A stretch of 64,000 nt of DNA, taken from contig DEUB01000012.1 in assembly GCA_002362385.1 (NCBI GenBank), forward strand, positions 1 through 64,000. Direction: 5' to 3'. The notes under the pieces are model-generated. The model worked only from the letters and a program-made list of their open reading frames with translations. It did not search any database and was not told where the DNA came from. A program made the position numbers and the translations under genes. This stretch comes from Lachnospiraceae bacterium UBA3273. GTDB taxonomy: Bacteria > Bacillota > Clostridia > Lachnospirales > Lachnospiraceae. Of the stretch, positions 8,237 through 16,953 are shown in pieces; within the stretch, counting starts at the first letter, position 1, and each line of letters starts with the position of its first letter.

Positions 8237-8965
8237 ATGAAAAAGGGACGAACAAGGTTTAGAGTGATCGTAGGAGGCATTGCGGCCGCCTATCTGCTCC
8301 TTGCAGGATACTGGTTTTTCAGTGGAAAGTTTCGTGGGGATGAAGGAATGAAAGAAACGGTAATATGGCAGTCTGAAACAGAAAATGATAAGGGACCGGG
8401 GGAAGAGGGCGGGAAAAAAGTCGCCCTGACCTTTGACGACGGTCCTCATCCTGTCTATACGCCCATGCTTTTGGAGGGCTTGAAAAAAAGAGGGGTAAAG
8501 GTTACCTTCTTCCTGATGGGGAGCGCCGTGGAAAATTATCCCGATATCGTAAAGGAAATTGCGGATGACGGACACTTGATCGGAAACCATACTTTTCATC
8601 ACGTAGGGCTTGAAAATGCCGATGCCGCTCTGATCCGGTCAGAGGTGGTGTCCGCCAATGAACTCATTGAAGAGGTAACGGGGGAAAGTCCCCAGTTTAT
8701 ACGTCCGCCCTTCGGACAGTGCAATGACGGGATTGAAAGCGACACGGGGATGATCTGCGTTTTATGGAGCATAGATTCCCAGGACTGGTGTACAAAGGAT
8801 GCGTCAAAGGTCGTAAGAAGGGTCCTGCCCAATGTCAGGGATAACAGCATTATTCTGATGCACGACCAGTACAAAACAAGCGTTCAGGCTGCATTTACCA
8901 TTATAGACGAGCTGCAGAAGGAAGGCTATGAGTTCGTGACGGTGGATGAAATTTTGCTTGACTGA
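8237..8965 (+). CDS. Membrane-anchored polysaccharide deacetylase (NodB domain)
   Basis: A 242-residue protein with a single N-terminal membrane anchor (about 8-28) and an extracellular NodB domain. All family motifs are present: TFDDGPHP (metal and catalytic aspartates), GNHTFHH (metal histidines), RPPFG, the tryptophan motif in DSQDW and LMHD near the end. Such enzymes remove acetyl groups from peptidoglycan or other wall sugars and affect lysozyme resistance or spore cortex. The SD is AGAGG, six bases before the ATG. It is divergent from the peptide-resistance operon, which may be coincidence or a shared envelope-stress theme. No wall-binding repeats are seen. Confidence 0.92.
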   Translation: MKKGRTRFRVIVGGIAAAYLLLAGYWFFSGKFRGDEGMKETVIWQSETENDKGPGEEGGKKVALTFDDGPHPVYTPMLLEGLKKRGVKVTFFLMGSAVENYPDIVKEIADDGHLIGNHTFHHVGLENADAALIRSEVVSANELIEEVTGESPQFIRPPFGQCNDGIESDTGMICVLWSIDSQDWCTKDASKVVRRVLPNVRDNSIILMHDQYKTSVQAAFTIIDELQKEGYEFVTVDEILLD

Positions 8966-9021
8966 AAATCGTTGGATTTGATAAAAGAATCAGTTGCTGT
9001 ACTAATAAAATTACGTAATGG

Positions 9022-9051
9022 TTGACACGCAGGGGAAACCACTTTTATAAT
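9022..9051 (+). promoter_or_regulatory. Sigma-A promoter of the chemoreceptor gene
   Basis: TTGACA (9022-9027), 18-base spacer, TATAAT (9046-9051), about 77 bases before the start codon. Confidence 0.6.
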
Positions 9052-9128
9052 ATTTATATTATAGAAATGGCTGAATATGTTGGTCCGAATACCTTATATT
9101 CAGTTATATGATCAGGAGGTAATATGAT

Positions 9129-11102
9129 ATGAAAAGTATTCGAACCAAAATCGCTTTAAGTCTCATTCTGACGGTTCTGATCGGACTGGTCGTGTCCGGA
9201 TATTCAAGTATTATATTAAACTACAATAATACTATGCTAACCGTGGAACAGACGATGAGTCAGACGGCAGTCTTAGCGGCAGGACGCACCCAGCAGGAAC
9301 TGGAAATATATAAGAATGTTGTTATGGAGGTAGGATGTATTCCGCAGTTGTCCGATCCGGAAGTGTCGGTGGAAGAAAAAAAGGCGATCATAGATGGGCG
9401 TGTTTCCATGCATGGCTTCCAGCGTGGGAATATTATTGGTTTGGATGGTATCAGTATATTTGACGGAAAGGATTACTCAGACCGCGAATATGTACGGCAG
9501 GCGATGCAGGGAAATGTTTATGTGTCTGAGCCGCTGATCAGCAAAATTACAGGAGAACTGTCCATTATGGTCGCGGCACCTTTATATTCCGGGGGAAACT
9601 ATGGAAAATCCATTGTCGGCGTTGTATATTTTGTCCCGCATGAAACTTTTTTGAATGATATTGTGTCAGCCATTCAGATTGGAGAAAACAGCAGGGCTTA
9701 CATGATTAATAAGTCCGGCGACACGATTGCTGATATTACGCTGGATACGATTACTGTCCAAAACATAGAAGCGGAAGCGCAAAACGATTCCGGGCTGCAG
9801 GAGCTTGCGGCGATTCATGCACGGATGCGTCAGGGAGAAAATGGATTTGGAAGCTATATAACCGGAGAAGATAAAATGTTTGCGGCTTATGCACCTGTGC
9901 CGGGTACGGACGGCTGGAGTATTGCAGTGACTGTCCCGCAGATCAATTATCTGGAATCTATGAGGGATGCGATGGTTATTAATATTGTGGTAATCGTGAT
10001 CTCCATATTGCTTTCCATTATTGTTGCACTGACGCTGGCTGCTAATATCGGCAAACCGATGAAAGCCTGTGTTGATCGGATGAAGCTGCTTGTAGAGGGC
10101 GATTTGGATACACCGATGCCCAAAATTAAAAATAAGGATGAGACAGGCGTGCTTGTCAGATCTACGGAGGAGCTGGTAGAGGGACTGCGTACCGTCATCA
10201 ACGATATCAGTTATCTTCTTAACGAAATGGCAAATCAGAATCTGGATGTTCATACAAAGCATGAAGACGTATATGTTGGCAGTTTTCAAAACATTTTACT
10301 TTCCATGCGCAATATGAGGAATGAGCTGAGTAATGCCATGCGCCAGGTCAACTGTTCTGCAGGAGAGGTTGCCAATGCCAGCGAACAGTTATCCATAAGT
10401 GCACAGGCACTTAGCCAGGGGACTACAGAACAAGCCAGCGCAGTCCAGGAACTGGCATCTCAGGTCAGCATAATTTCCGATGAGGTTAAAAATACGGCGG
10501 ACGGGGCGCTGAACGTCAGAGGTCAGACGCATCAGGCCGGCGAAGAAGTTATGTTGTGCAATCAGAAGATGCAGAGTCTGGTAGAAGCCATGGATAGGAT
10601 TCAGGTTAGTTCCGGGCAGATTGAAAAGATTCTTAAGACGATAGACGATATTGCATTCCAGACAAATATACTTGCTCTGAATGCGGCAGTGGAAGCAGCC
10701 AGGGCAGGCAGTGCAGGGAAAGGGTTTGCAGTTGTGGCCGAGGAAGTCCGTAATTTGGCTGGTAAGTCTGCAGAGGCAGCTAAGAATACATCGGATCTTA
10801 TTGCAAATTCTACGGACGCAGTACATATGGGTACAGAAATTGCCCAAAATACGGCAGATGTCCTGCATGAGGTCGTAACCAGTATCCAGTCTGTGGTTGA
10901 GGCTATCGACCATATTGCAATAGTATCCAATGAACAGTCAAAGTCGGTCGAACAGGTCTCAGAGGGCATTAATCAGGTTGCAGCGGTTGTGCAGAATAAC
11001 AGCGCTACTGCAGAGGAAAGCGCGGCGGCAAGCGAGCAGCTTTCTGCAGAAGCTGCCAGCATGAAGGAACTTGTGGGCCGGTTTACGCTTGCCTTAAAAT
11101 GA
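9129..11102 (+). CDS. Methyl-accepting chemotaxis protein with extracellular Cache-type sensor
   Basis: A 657-residue receptor. A membrane helix (about 8-30) leads to an extracellular sensor domain (about 35-275) of the double-Cache type, with the Cache landmark YSDREYVRQAMQG and later PVPGTDGWSIAVTVP. A second helix (about 280-303), a HAMP domain starting IGKPMK, and a long coiled-coil signalling domain follow. The signalling tip AFQTNILALNAAVEAARAG is canonical and contacts CheA/CheW. Cache domains usually bind small metabolites such as amino acids or organic acids; the ligand cannot be read here. No chemotaxis genes are adjacent. The start follows AGGAGG by nine bases. The gene stands alone between its own promoter and rarA. 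Confidence 0.95.
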   Translation: MKSIRTKIALSLILTVLIGLVVSGYSSIILNYNNTMLTVEQTMSQTAVLAAGRTQQELEIYKNVVMEVGCIPQLSDPEVSVEEKKAIIDGRVSMHGFQRGNIIGLDGISIFDGKDYSDREYVRQAMQGNVYVSEPLISKITGELSIMVAAPLYSGGNYGKSIVGVVYFVPHETFLNDIVSAIQIGENSRAYMINKSGDTIADITLDTITVQNIEAEAQNDSGLQELAAIHARMRQGENGFGSYITGEDKMFAAYAPVPGTDGWSIAVTVPQINYLESMRDAMVINIVVIVISILLSIIVALTLAANIGKPMKACVDRMKLLVEGDLDTPMPKIKNKDETGVLVRSTEELVEGLRTVINDISYLLNEMANQNLDVHTKHEDVYVGSFQNILLSMRNMRNELSNAMRQVNCSAGEVANASEQLSISAQALSQGTTEQASAVQELASQVSIISDEVKNTADGALNVRGQTHQAGEEVMLCNQKMQSLVEAMDRIQVSSGQIEKILKTIDDIAFQTNILALNAAVEAARAGSAGKGFAVVAEEVRNLAGKSAEAAKNTSDLIANSTDAVHMGTEIAQNTADVLHEVVTSIQSVVEAIDHIAIVSNEQSKSVEQVSEGINQVAAVVQNNSATAEESAAASEQLSAEAASMKELVGRFTLALK

Positions 11103-11260
11103 TTGTGGCCGGATAGCGCCTCGGAAATTGATTCTTGTATGAAAGCAAGTCCCTGGTGACGAAAGAAAAAGCAAGTGTTATTATTTTGGCGTGAGCGGGA
11201 TGACTGTCTGCATAGGTCTTTTTGCACCGTATTTATTTTATATTAAGGAAGAATACGATA

Positions 11261-12604
11261 ATGGACATGAACCTGTTTGATTATATGAGGGAAAATAAAA
11301 TGGAGAAGGAGTCCCCCTTGGCCGCAAGGCTGCGCCCTGTTACGCTGGATGAGGTGGTAGGGCAGCAGCATATCATAGGGAAGGACAAGCTGCTTTACCG
11401 CGCCATAAAAGCGGATAAGTTAGGCAGCGTGATCTTTTACGGGCCGCCGGGAACGGGAAAGACCACCCTTGCCAAGGTTATTGCCAATACCACCAGTGCG
11501 GAATTTACCCAGATCAATGCGACGGTAGCCGGGAAAAAGGATATGGAAGAGGTAGTGGCAAAGGCGAAGGACACGTACGGCATGTACGGGAAGAAGACGA
11601 TTCTTTTTGTGGATGAGATCCACCGCTTTAATAAGGGGCAGCAGGATTATCTTCTGCCCTTTGTAGAGGACGGGACCCTGGTGCTTATCGGCGCTACCAC
11701 TGAAAATCCCTATTTTGAGGTAAACAGCGCCCTGATTTCCCGTTCCATCGTATTTGAGTTAAAGCCTCTTGGTAAGGAAGATATTTTGACCCTGATCCAT
11801 AGGGCTGTTTATGATGAAAAAAAGGGCATGGGAGCGTATCAGGCGGTAATTGACGAGGATGCGGCGCAGTTTCTTGCGGAGATTGCGGGCGGAGACGCCA
11901 GACATGCTTTAAATGCCATAGAACTGGGTATTCTGACCACAGAGCGCAGCGAGGACGGAAAGATACATATTACCCTTAATGTGGCAAGTGAATGTATTCA
12001 GAAGAGGGTGGTCCGTTATGACAAAACGGGGGACAACCATTACGATACCGTTTCCGCCTTTATTAAAAGCATGCGAGGTTCAGACCCGGATGCGGCGGTC
12101 TATTATCTGGCAAGAATGCTCTATGCGGGAGAGAGCGTGACCTTTATCGCAAGAAGGATCATGATCTGTGCCGCCGAGGATGTGGGACTGGCTGATCCCA
12201 ATGCCCTGACGGTTGCGGTCAGCGCCGCCCAGGCGGTAGAGCGCGTGGGGATGCCGGAAGCGAGGATCATTTTGTCCGAGGCCGTTTCCTATGTGGCAAG
12301 CGCGCCTAAAAGCAATTCTGCCAACAATGCCATAGACGAAGCCTTTTTGGAAGTGGAAAAGAGCGGGAATCTTCCTATTCCCACCCATTTACAGGATGCT
12401 CATTATAAGGGGGCGGCAAAACTGGGACATGGCGTGGGTTATTTATATGCCCATGATTTTGATAAGCATTATGTAGAGCAGCAGTATCTGCCTTATGAAT
12501 TGAACGGAAAAGAATTTTACCGTCCTTCGGATAACGGATATGAGAAAAAGATCAAGGAACACATGAAATGGCTGAAGGAAAAGCCGGGAAAACCGGAAAT
12601 ATAA
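11261..12604 (+). CDS. rarA: Replication-associated recombination protein A (RarA/MgsA AAA ATPase)
   Basis: A 447-residue clamp-loader-like AAA+ ATPase that acts at stalled replication forks with SSB. Landmarks are Walker A YGPPGTGKTT, Walker B LFVDEIHRFN, sensor LIGATTENPYFEVN and the C-terminal tetramerisation region with IARRIMICAAEDVGLADP and LPIPTHLQDAHYKGA. The start ATG at 11261 follows AAGGAAG; an earlier in-frame TTG has no ribosome site. The length is normal for the family. The next gene begins 17 bases downstream in the same direction and may be co-transcribed. Confidence 0.96.
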   Translation: MDMNLFDYMRENKMEKESPLAARLRPVTLDEVVGQQHIIGKDKLLYRAIKADKLGSVIFYGPPGTGKTTLAKVIANTTSAEFTQINATVAGKKDMEEVVAKAKDTYGMYGKKTILFVDEIHRFNKGQQDYLLPFVEDGTLVLIGATTENPYFEVNSALISRSIVFELKPLGKEDILTLIHRAVYDEKKGMGAYQAVIDEDAAQFLAEIAGGDARHALNAIELGILTTERSEDGKIHITLNVASECIQKRVVRYDKTGDNHYDTVSAFIKSMRGSDPDAAVYYLARMLYAGESVTFIARRIMICAAEDVGLADPNALTVAVSAAQAVERVGMPEARIILSEAVSYVASAPKSNSANNAIDEAFLEVEKSGNLPIPTHLQDAHYKGAAKLGHGVGYLYAHDFDKHYVEQQYLPYELNGKEFYRPSDNGYEKKIKEHMKWLKEKPGKPEI

Positions 12605-12621
12605 TTTGAGGTGGCATTTCC

Positions 12622-13941
12622 ATGAAAAGAAGCAGGCAGAATCTAAAAAAGAATACGGATCAACGCTTGGTCATGATCTCTTTGGATGCGGTAGGACAGC
12701 GCGACCTTGCCTATTTATGCACCCTTCCCAATTTTAGGCGCCTTTGGGAACGTGCGGCAAAGTGCGCCCATGTGCAAAGCGTGTATCCCTCTATTACTTA
12801 TCCGGCGCATGTTTCTATTGTAACGGGAAAAAAGCCGGTCCATCACAGGGTCATCAACAATACGAGACTGCAGCCGAAACGTCCTGATCCGGACTGGCTG
12901 TGGCAGAGAAGGTTTGTGAAAGGGACGACCCTGTATGACGAAGCGCTGAAAAAGGGGTGGAAGGTTGCCGCCCTGCTTTGGCCTGTAACGGCAAGAAGCC
13001 GCATTACCTATAACCTTCCTGAGATTTTTGCCAACAGACCGTGGCAGAATCAGGTAATGGTTTCCGCATACAACGGGAGCGCAGTCTATGAAATGGATCT
13101 GTACCGCAGATTCGGGCACATGATAGACGGCATCCGCCAGCCTGCGCTGGATAATTTCGTACATGCCGGCGCCCTTTATACCATCAGGCGTTATAATCCG
13201 CAAATGATGCTCATCCACTTTACGGATGTGGATACCAACAGACATATTTACGGGGTGGACCATCCCAAGGTAACGGATGCCCTAAACAGACACGATAAGC
13301 GTCTGGGAGAGCTGATGGATGCGCTGAACGAAACAGGGAATATGGATAAAACAACGGTTGTTATACTTGGAGATCACTGCCAGTACCGGACGGAACGGGT
13401 GGTATATTTCAATTATCTGTTGAAAAAGGCGGGGTTTTTAAAAGCAAAAGGGGACGTTATTACAGATTATACTTATATTTCCAAAAACTGTGACGGCTGC
13501 ACCTATATTTACGAAAATCCCAAAAAGAAAGGTTCTAAGAGGGATTTCCAAAAACTGACGGCACTGTTGGAAAAGTGTAAAAAGAATCCGGTTTGTGGAA
13601 TAGACCGCATATTTACAGGAAAGGAAGCGGGGGAGCTTGGAGCGGATGACCGCTGTGTTTATTTAATAGAAGCGAAAGAACCTGTTTTTTATCTGGACGC
13701 CTGCCATACCCTGACAGAGCCTGTAGAGGAAATGAAGAAGGGGAAAATGAGGGCCGTCCACGGATATCTTCCGGATAAACCCGACTATGAAACCTTTTTT
13801 ATGGCATTTGGCTACGGCATCCGGGAGGGCGTGGAAATTCCCTTTATGCATCTTTATGACGAAGGCCCCACTCTTGCAAAAATAATAGGTGTTACCTTAC
13901 CAAATGCCGACGGCAGATGCTTTGATGAGATAGTAAAATGA
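12622..13941 (+). CDS. Alkaline phosphatase superfamily / nucleotide pyrophosphatase-phosphodiesterase-like protein
   Basis: A 439-residue protein of the type I phosphodiesterase/NPP fold, without a signal peptide and so probably cytoplasmic. The metal and nucleophile motifs are visible: ISLDAVG near residue 19, the threonine of YPSITYPAHVSIVTG, HFTDVDTNRHIYG for the second metal site, and LGDHCQY, equivalent to the GDHG strand. These enzymes hydrolyse phosphodiester or pyrophosphate bonds in nucleotides, lipids or sugars; the substrate is unknown here. It follows rarA by 17 bases with its own GAGG site, which suggests read-through expression rather than shared function. Confidence 0.85.
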   Translation: MKRSRQNLKKNTDQRLVMISLDAVGQRDLAYLCTLPNFRRLWERAAKCAHVQSVYPSITYPAHVSIVTGKKPVHHRVINNTRLQPKRPDPDWLWQRRFVKGTTLYDEALKKGWKVAALLWPVTARSRITYNLPEIFANRPWQNQVMVSAYNGSAVYEMDLYRRFGHMIDGIRQPALDNFVHAGALYTIRRYNPQMMLIHFTDVDTNRHIYGVDHPKVTDALNRHDKRLGELMDALNETGNMDKTTVVILGDHCQYRTERVVYFNYLLKKAGFLKAKGDVITDYTYISKNCDGCTYIYENPKKKGSKRDFQKLTALLEKCKKNPVCGIDRIFTGKEAGELGADDRCVYLIEAKEPVFYLDACHTLTEPVEEMKKGKMRAVHGYLPDKPDYETFFMAFGYGIREGVEIPFMHLYDEGPTLAKIIGVTLPNADGRCFDEIVK

Positions 13942-13959
13942 TTCCTTAACAGAAAGCCC

Positions 13960-14475
13960 TTAGAACAATTCCTTCATAACAGCCGCATAAACGGTTTCAT
14001 TCCGTCTCTGCCAATGATCACAGACAGCAGAGGCGGTTTTTTCGTCCGGTACGGACAGCTTCAGTTCGATCAATGTTTCTCCCCGTTCCGTAGCGGTAAG
14101 GACAGCCTGGTAGCTTCCGCCGGCAGTTTTTAAATATCGGCCGGTAACGGAAACCGCATTGCGCAGCTCCATGGAATTTTCTTTAAAATAGTCGTCGATT
14201 TCCCCTTTGATAGGCTCCGGTATGCTGCTGCAAAAAAAAGAAAGGGTGGAGCGGCCCTCGTCGGTCAGCATGAACTGGGTGCGGTTGCGAATGGTCTTTG
14301 CCGAGATCAGCCCGATCTCGCAAAGCTCGCCGATCGCCTGCTGCAGTGTCAGATAATTGGTATACTCCCTTTCCAGAATGAAGCCTTCGATCTGCGCTCT
14401 GGTCAAAGGGAATGACACCCGATCGAGCATGTACAGAACGATCAATTTATATAAAGTCATAGGTTCCTGTGTCAT
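13960..14475 (-). CDS. DUF4364 family protein
   Basis: A 171-residue protein with an N-terminal winged-helix-like region (about 1-75: YKLIVLYMLDRV, LTRAQIEGFIL, LTLQQAIGELCEIGLI) resembling PadR/MarR-type folds. A C-terminal region of unknown role follows. It matches my memory of DUF4364, found widely in Clostridia. A DNA-binding function is suggested by the fold alone. It lies convergent to the phosphodiesterase gene and 35 bases downstream of the radical SAM gene on the same strand, so the two may share a transcript. Confidence 0.82.
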   Translation of the reverse strand: MTQEPMTLYKLIVLYMLDRVSFPLTRAQIEGFILEREYTNYLTLQQAIGELCEIGLISAKTIRNRTQFMLTDEGRSTLSFFCSSIPEPIKGEIDDYFKENSMELRNAVSVTGRYLKTAGGSYQAVLTATERGETLIELKLSVPDEKTASAVCDHWQRRNETVYAAVMKELF

Positions 14476-14510
14476 GGTTAAACCTCTTTCTAAAATTCCT
14501 TAAACGGTTC

Positions 14511-15497
14511 TTACCCCTCTTTGTTTTTGATTTCTGTTGAATCAATGCGGGCTTTTTCAAAATATTTTCCCTGAAACCCGCCCGTTCCCCTGCAAAGTCT
14601 GTGAAAGCTGTTTAAAACGTCCCGTTTGTTCAAGCTCCATCTTGGCGCGATGAGCAGATTCTTAGGACCGTCTCCGGTAATCCGGTGCACGACGATACGG
14701 GGATCTAAACGGGTAATGCAGGAAAGAAGCGTATGAAGATACTCTTCCTTAGAATAGGAAGAAATCAGTCCCTTCTCATAATCGGCTGCAAGATCGGTGT
14801 CTTTTAATATATATAACAGCTGTAATTTTATTCCAAAGGGTTTGATGCCGTTGATATAATTTATCGTTTCCAATATACGGCCCGGATCTTCGCCGGGAAG
14901 CCCTAAGATCATGTGTACGATCAGGGGAATGCCCATTTTCTTCAAATCGGCGGCGGCTTTTTCAAAGACAGGCAGCTTATAGCCCCGTCTGATATACGCC
15001 GCAGTGTCCTCATGCATCGTCTGCAGTCCCAGTTCGATCCAGATAAATTTATCGGGAAATTCCGCCGAAAGAGCGGCAAGTACTTCTAATACTTCCCTTC
15101 CCAGACAATCCGGTCTGGTAGCAATGGAAACACCTGATATTTTATCCTGGGATAAAGCGGTGCAGTAGAGAGAATAAAGTCGATCCGGCTTATCATAGGT
15201 TCCCGTATAGGCTTGAAAATAGGCGATAAATCTATCGCCTGTTTTTTTCCCGTGGAAAAGAGAAATGCCCTGCACGATTTCTTCGCTTATATTTATGGCA
15301 TTTTTGTCCACAGGAACGGCAAATTCGCCGCTTCCCCCGTGGCTGCAGAAAATGCAGCCGCCGTATCCTATGGCGCCGTCCCTGTTAGGGCAGGTAAATC
15401 CGCCGTCCAATGCGATTTTATAAAGTTTTTCGCCAAAAGTTTCTTTACAATAGCAATCCAGCGAATAATATGGTTTCCCGTTCCAGTCTTGTCTCAT
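14511..15497 (-). CDS. TIGR01212-type radical SAM protein (YhcC family)
   Basis: A 328-residue radical SAM enzyme. The start region has FTCPNRDG and, 13 residues on, GGCIFC, the cluster-binding cysteine pattern of the YhcC/TIGR01212 family. Further landmarks are PDKFIWIELGLQTMHEDT, RRGY and VHMILGLPGE, then IKLQLLYILKDT. These proteins are related to methylthiotransferase and coproporphyrinogen-oxidase-like enzymes; the reaction is not established. Start choice is uncertain: GGAGG lies 13 bases before the ATG at 15497 and only one base before the ATG at 15509, so 15497 is taken. It precedes DUF4364 on the minus strand. Confidence 0.9.
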   Translation of the reverse strand: MRQDWNGKPYYSLDCYCKETFGEKLYKIALDGGFTCPNRDGAIGYGGCIFCSHGGSGEFAVPVDKNAINISEEIVQGISLFHGKKTGDRFIAYFQAYTGTYDKPDRLYSLYCTALSQDKISGVSIATRPDCLGREVLEVLAALSAEFPDKFIWIELGLQTMHEDTAAYIRRGYKLPVFEKAAADLKKMGIPLIVHMILGLPGEDPGRILETINYINGIKPFGIKLQLLYILKDTDLAADYEKGLISSYSKEEYLHTLLSCITRLDPRIVVHRITGDGPKNLLIAPRWSLNKRDVLNSFHRLCRGTGGFQGKYFEKARIDSTEIKNKEG

Positions 15498-15564
15498 ATG
15501 CCGTTTCATGCCTCCACGGATCAAGAAATATATGTAAAATATCCCGACACAAGAGGCGGGGGTT

Positions 15565-16716
15565 CTACTTAATATGGGATTTTACGGCTTCGGCCACTAC
15601 TTCGGCTACTTTGGGATTAAAAGCTTCGGGCATGATATTATCTTCATTCAGCTCTTCATCCGGAACAAGTCCTGCAATGGCAAAAGCGGCAGCCAGCTTC
15701 ATCTCTTCCGTAATCTGGGAAGCACGTCCCTCCAGCGCCCCCTTGAAGATGCCGGGAAAGGCAACTACGTTATTGACCTGGTTGGGGAAATCGCTCCGTC
15801 CCGTGCCCACAACCTTTGCCCCTGCGGCTTTTGCCACATCAGGCATGATCTCGGGAACGGGATTTGCCATGGCAAAGAGTATGGAATCCTTATTCATGGA
15901 AGAGACCATTTCAGGGGTCACGATATTGGGAGCGGAAACGCCTACAAAAATATCGGCGCCCTTTAATGCATCGGCCAGAGAGCCGGTTTCGTGGTTGGGA
16001 TTGGTAATTTCCGCCATTTTCTGCTGCATCCAGTTCAGCCCTTCCGTAGTCTTGTCCACGATGCCCACCTTGTCGCACATGATGACGTTCTGAAAGCCGT
16101 AGGTCAGTAAAAGTCTGGTAATGGCAACGCCTGCGCTTCCGGCGCCGTTTACGACTACCTTACAGTCTTCCTTTTTCTTTCCCACAACCTTCAATCCGTT
16201 GATGATGCCTGAAAGGACCACAATGGCGGTTCCGTGCTGGTCATCGTGGAATACGGGGATATTCAAAATCTCTTTCAGCCTTTCTTCAATCTCAAAACAG
16301 CGTGGAGCGCTGATGTCCTCTAAATTGATGCCGCCGAAGGCAGGAGCCAGATAGGTAACGGTTTTGATGATCTCTTCCGTATCCTGGGTGTCAAGGCAGA
16401 TAGGAACGGCGTTGACTCCGCCGAATTCCTTGAATAATACCGCCTTTCCTTCCATTACGGGCATAGCGGCAAGGGGGCCGATGTTGCCCAGGCCTAAAAC
16501 CGCGCTTCCGTCGGAAACAACCGCCACGGTGTTGGATTTAATCGTATATTTATAAGCCGCTTCCGGGTCGGCAGCAATGACCTTACAAGGCTCTGCAACG
16601 CCGGGAGTATAAGCCAGGGATAAATCTTCTCTGGATTTTACGGGAGTTTTGGAAACAATTTCTAATTTGCCGTTCCATTCTTCGTGAAGCTTTAAAGCTT
16701 TTTCATCTACAGTCAT
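15565..16716 (-). CDS. NAD(P)-dependent malic enzyme
   Basis: A 383-residue malic enzyme of the short bacterial type, converting malate to pyruvate and CO2 with reduction of NAD(P). Motifs include SLAYTPGVAEPC, VVSDGSAVLGLGNIGPLA, NLEDISAPRCF, the metal-site FHDDQHGTAIV, and the nucleotide-binding VVNGAGSAGVA. The true start is the ATG at 16716 after AGAGGAATTACC; the open frame extends 31 codons further upstream without a ribosome site. No C-terminal phosphotransacetylase-like domain is present, which separates it from the long MaeB form. It is followed after about 65 bases by the radical SAM gene. Confidence 0.96.
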   Translation of the reverse strand: MTVDEKALKLHEEWNGKLEIVSKTPVKSREDLSLAYTPGVAEPCKVIAADPEAAYKYTIKSNTVAVVSDGSAVLGLGNIGPLAAMPVMEGKAVLFKEFGGVNAVPICLDTQDTEEIIKTVTYLAPAFGGINLEDISAPRCFEIEERLKEILNIPVFHDDQHGTAIVVLSGIINGLKVVGKKKEDCKVVVNGAGSAGVAITRLLLTYGFQNVIMCDKVGIVDKTTEGLNWMQQKMAEITNPNHETGSLADALKGADIFVGVSAPNIVTPEMVSSMNKDSILFAMANPVPEIMPDVAKAAGAKVVGTGRSDFPNQVNNVVAFPGIFKGALEGRASQITEEMKLAAAFAIAGLVPDEELNEDNIMPEAFNPKVAEVVAEAVKSHIK

Positions 16717-16876
16717 GGTAATTCCTCTTTTCTGCTGTTTTATCCTTCTTATCATATAGTACCGCCGGATTTTTTGCAAGCCTTGGCAGGCTTTGTTCAC
16801 TGAAATCAATTTTCCGGGCGGCAGAGAGCCTTTGGCGCATATAGTTTCTTTGGCGGCCCGCTTCCGCTTTGCGATG

Positions 16877-16918
16877 ACAAAAAGCGGCGGCTTCAGAGCC
16901 TGTGGTCCTAAAGCCGCC
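16877..16918 (-). terminator. Intrinsic terminator of the acidic-linker lipoprotein gene
   Basis: On the minus strand GGCGGCTT (16918-16911) pairs with AAGCCGCC (16893-16886), followed by GCTTTTTG. It lies about 35 bases after the lipoprotein stop codon. Confidence 0.75.
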
Positions 16919-16953
16919 TGTATATATAGGTAGGATCGGTTTATAACGGTTTA

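Noticed and set aside
9666..10913. Long minus-strand open frames inside the chemoreceptor gene
   Set aside because: They mirror the coiled-coil coding strand, have no ribosome sites and no recognisable domain.
12715..13263. 182-codon minus-strand frame in the phosphodiesterase gene
   Set aside because: Opposite a clear gene with conserved metal motifs; no start signal of its own.
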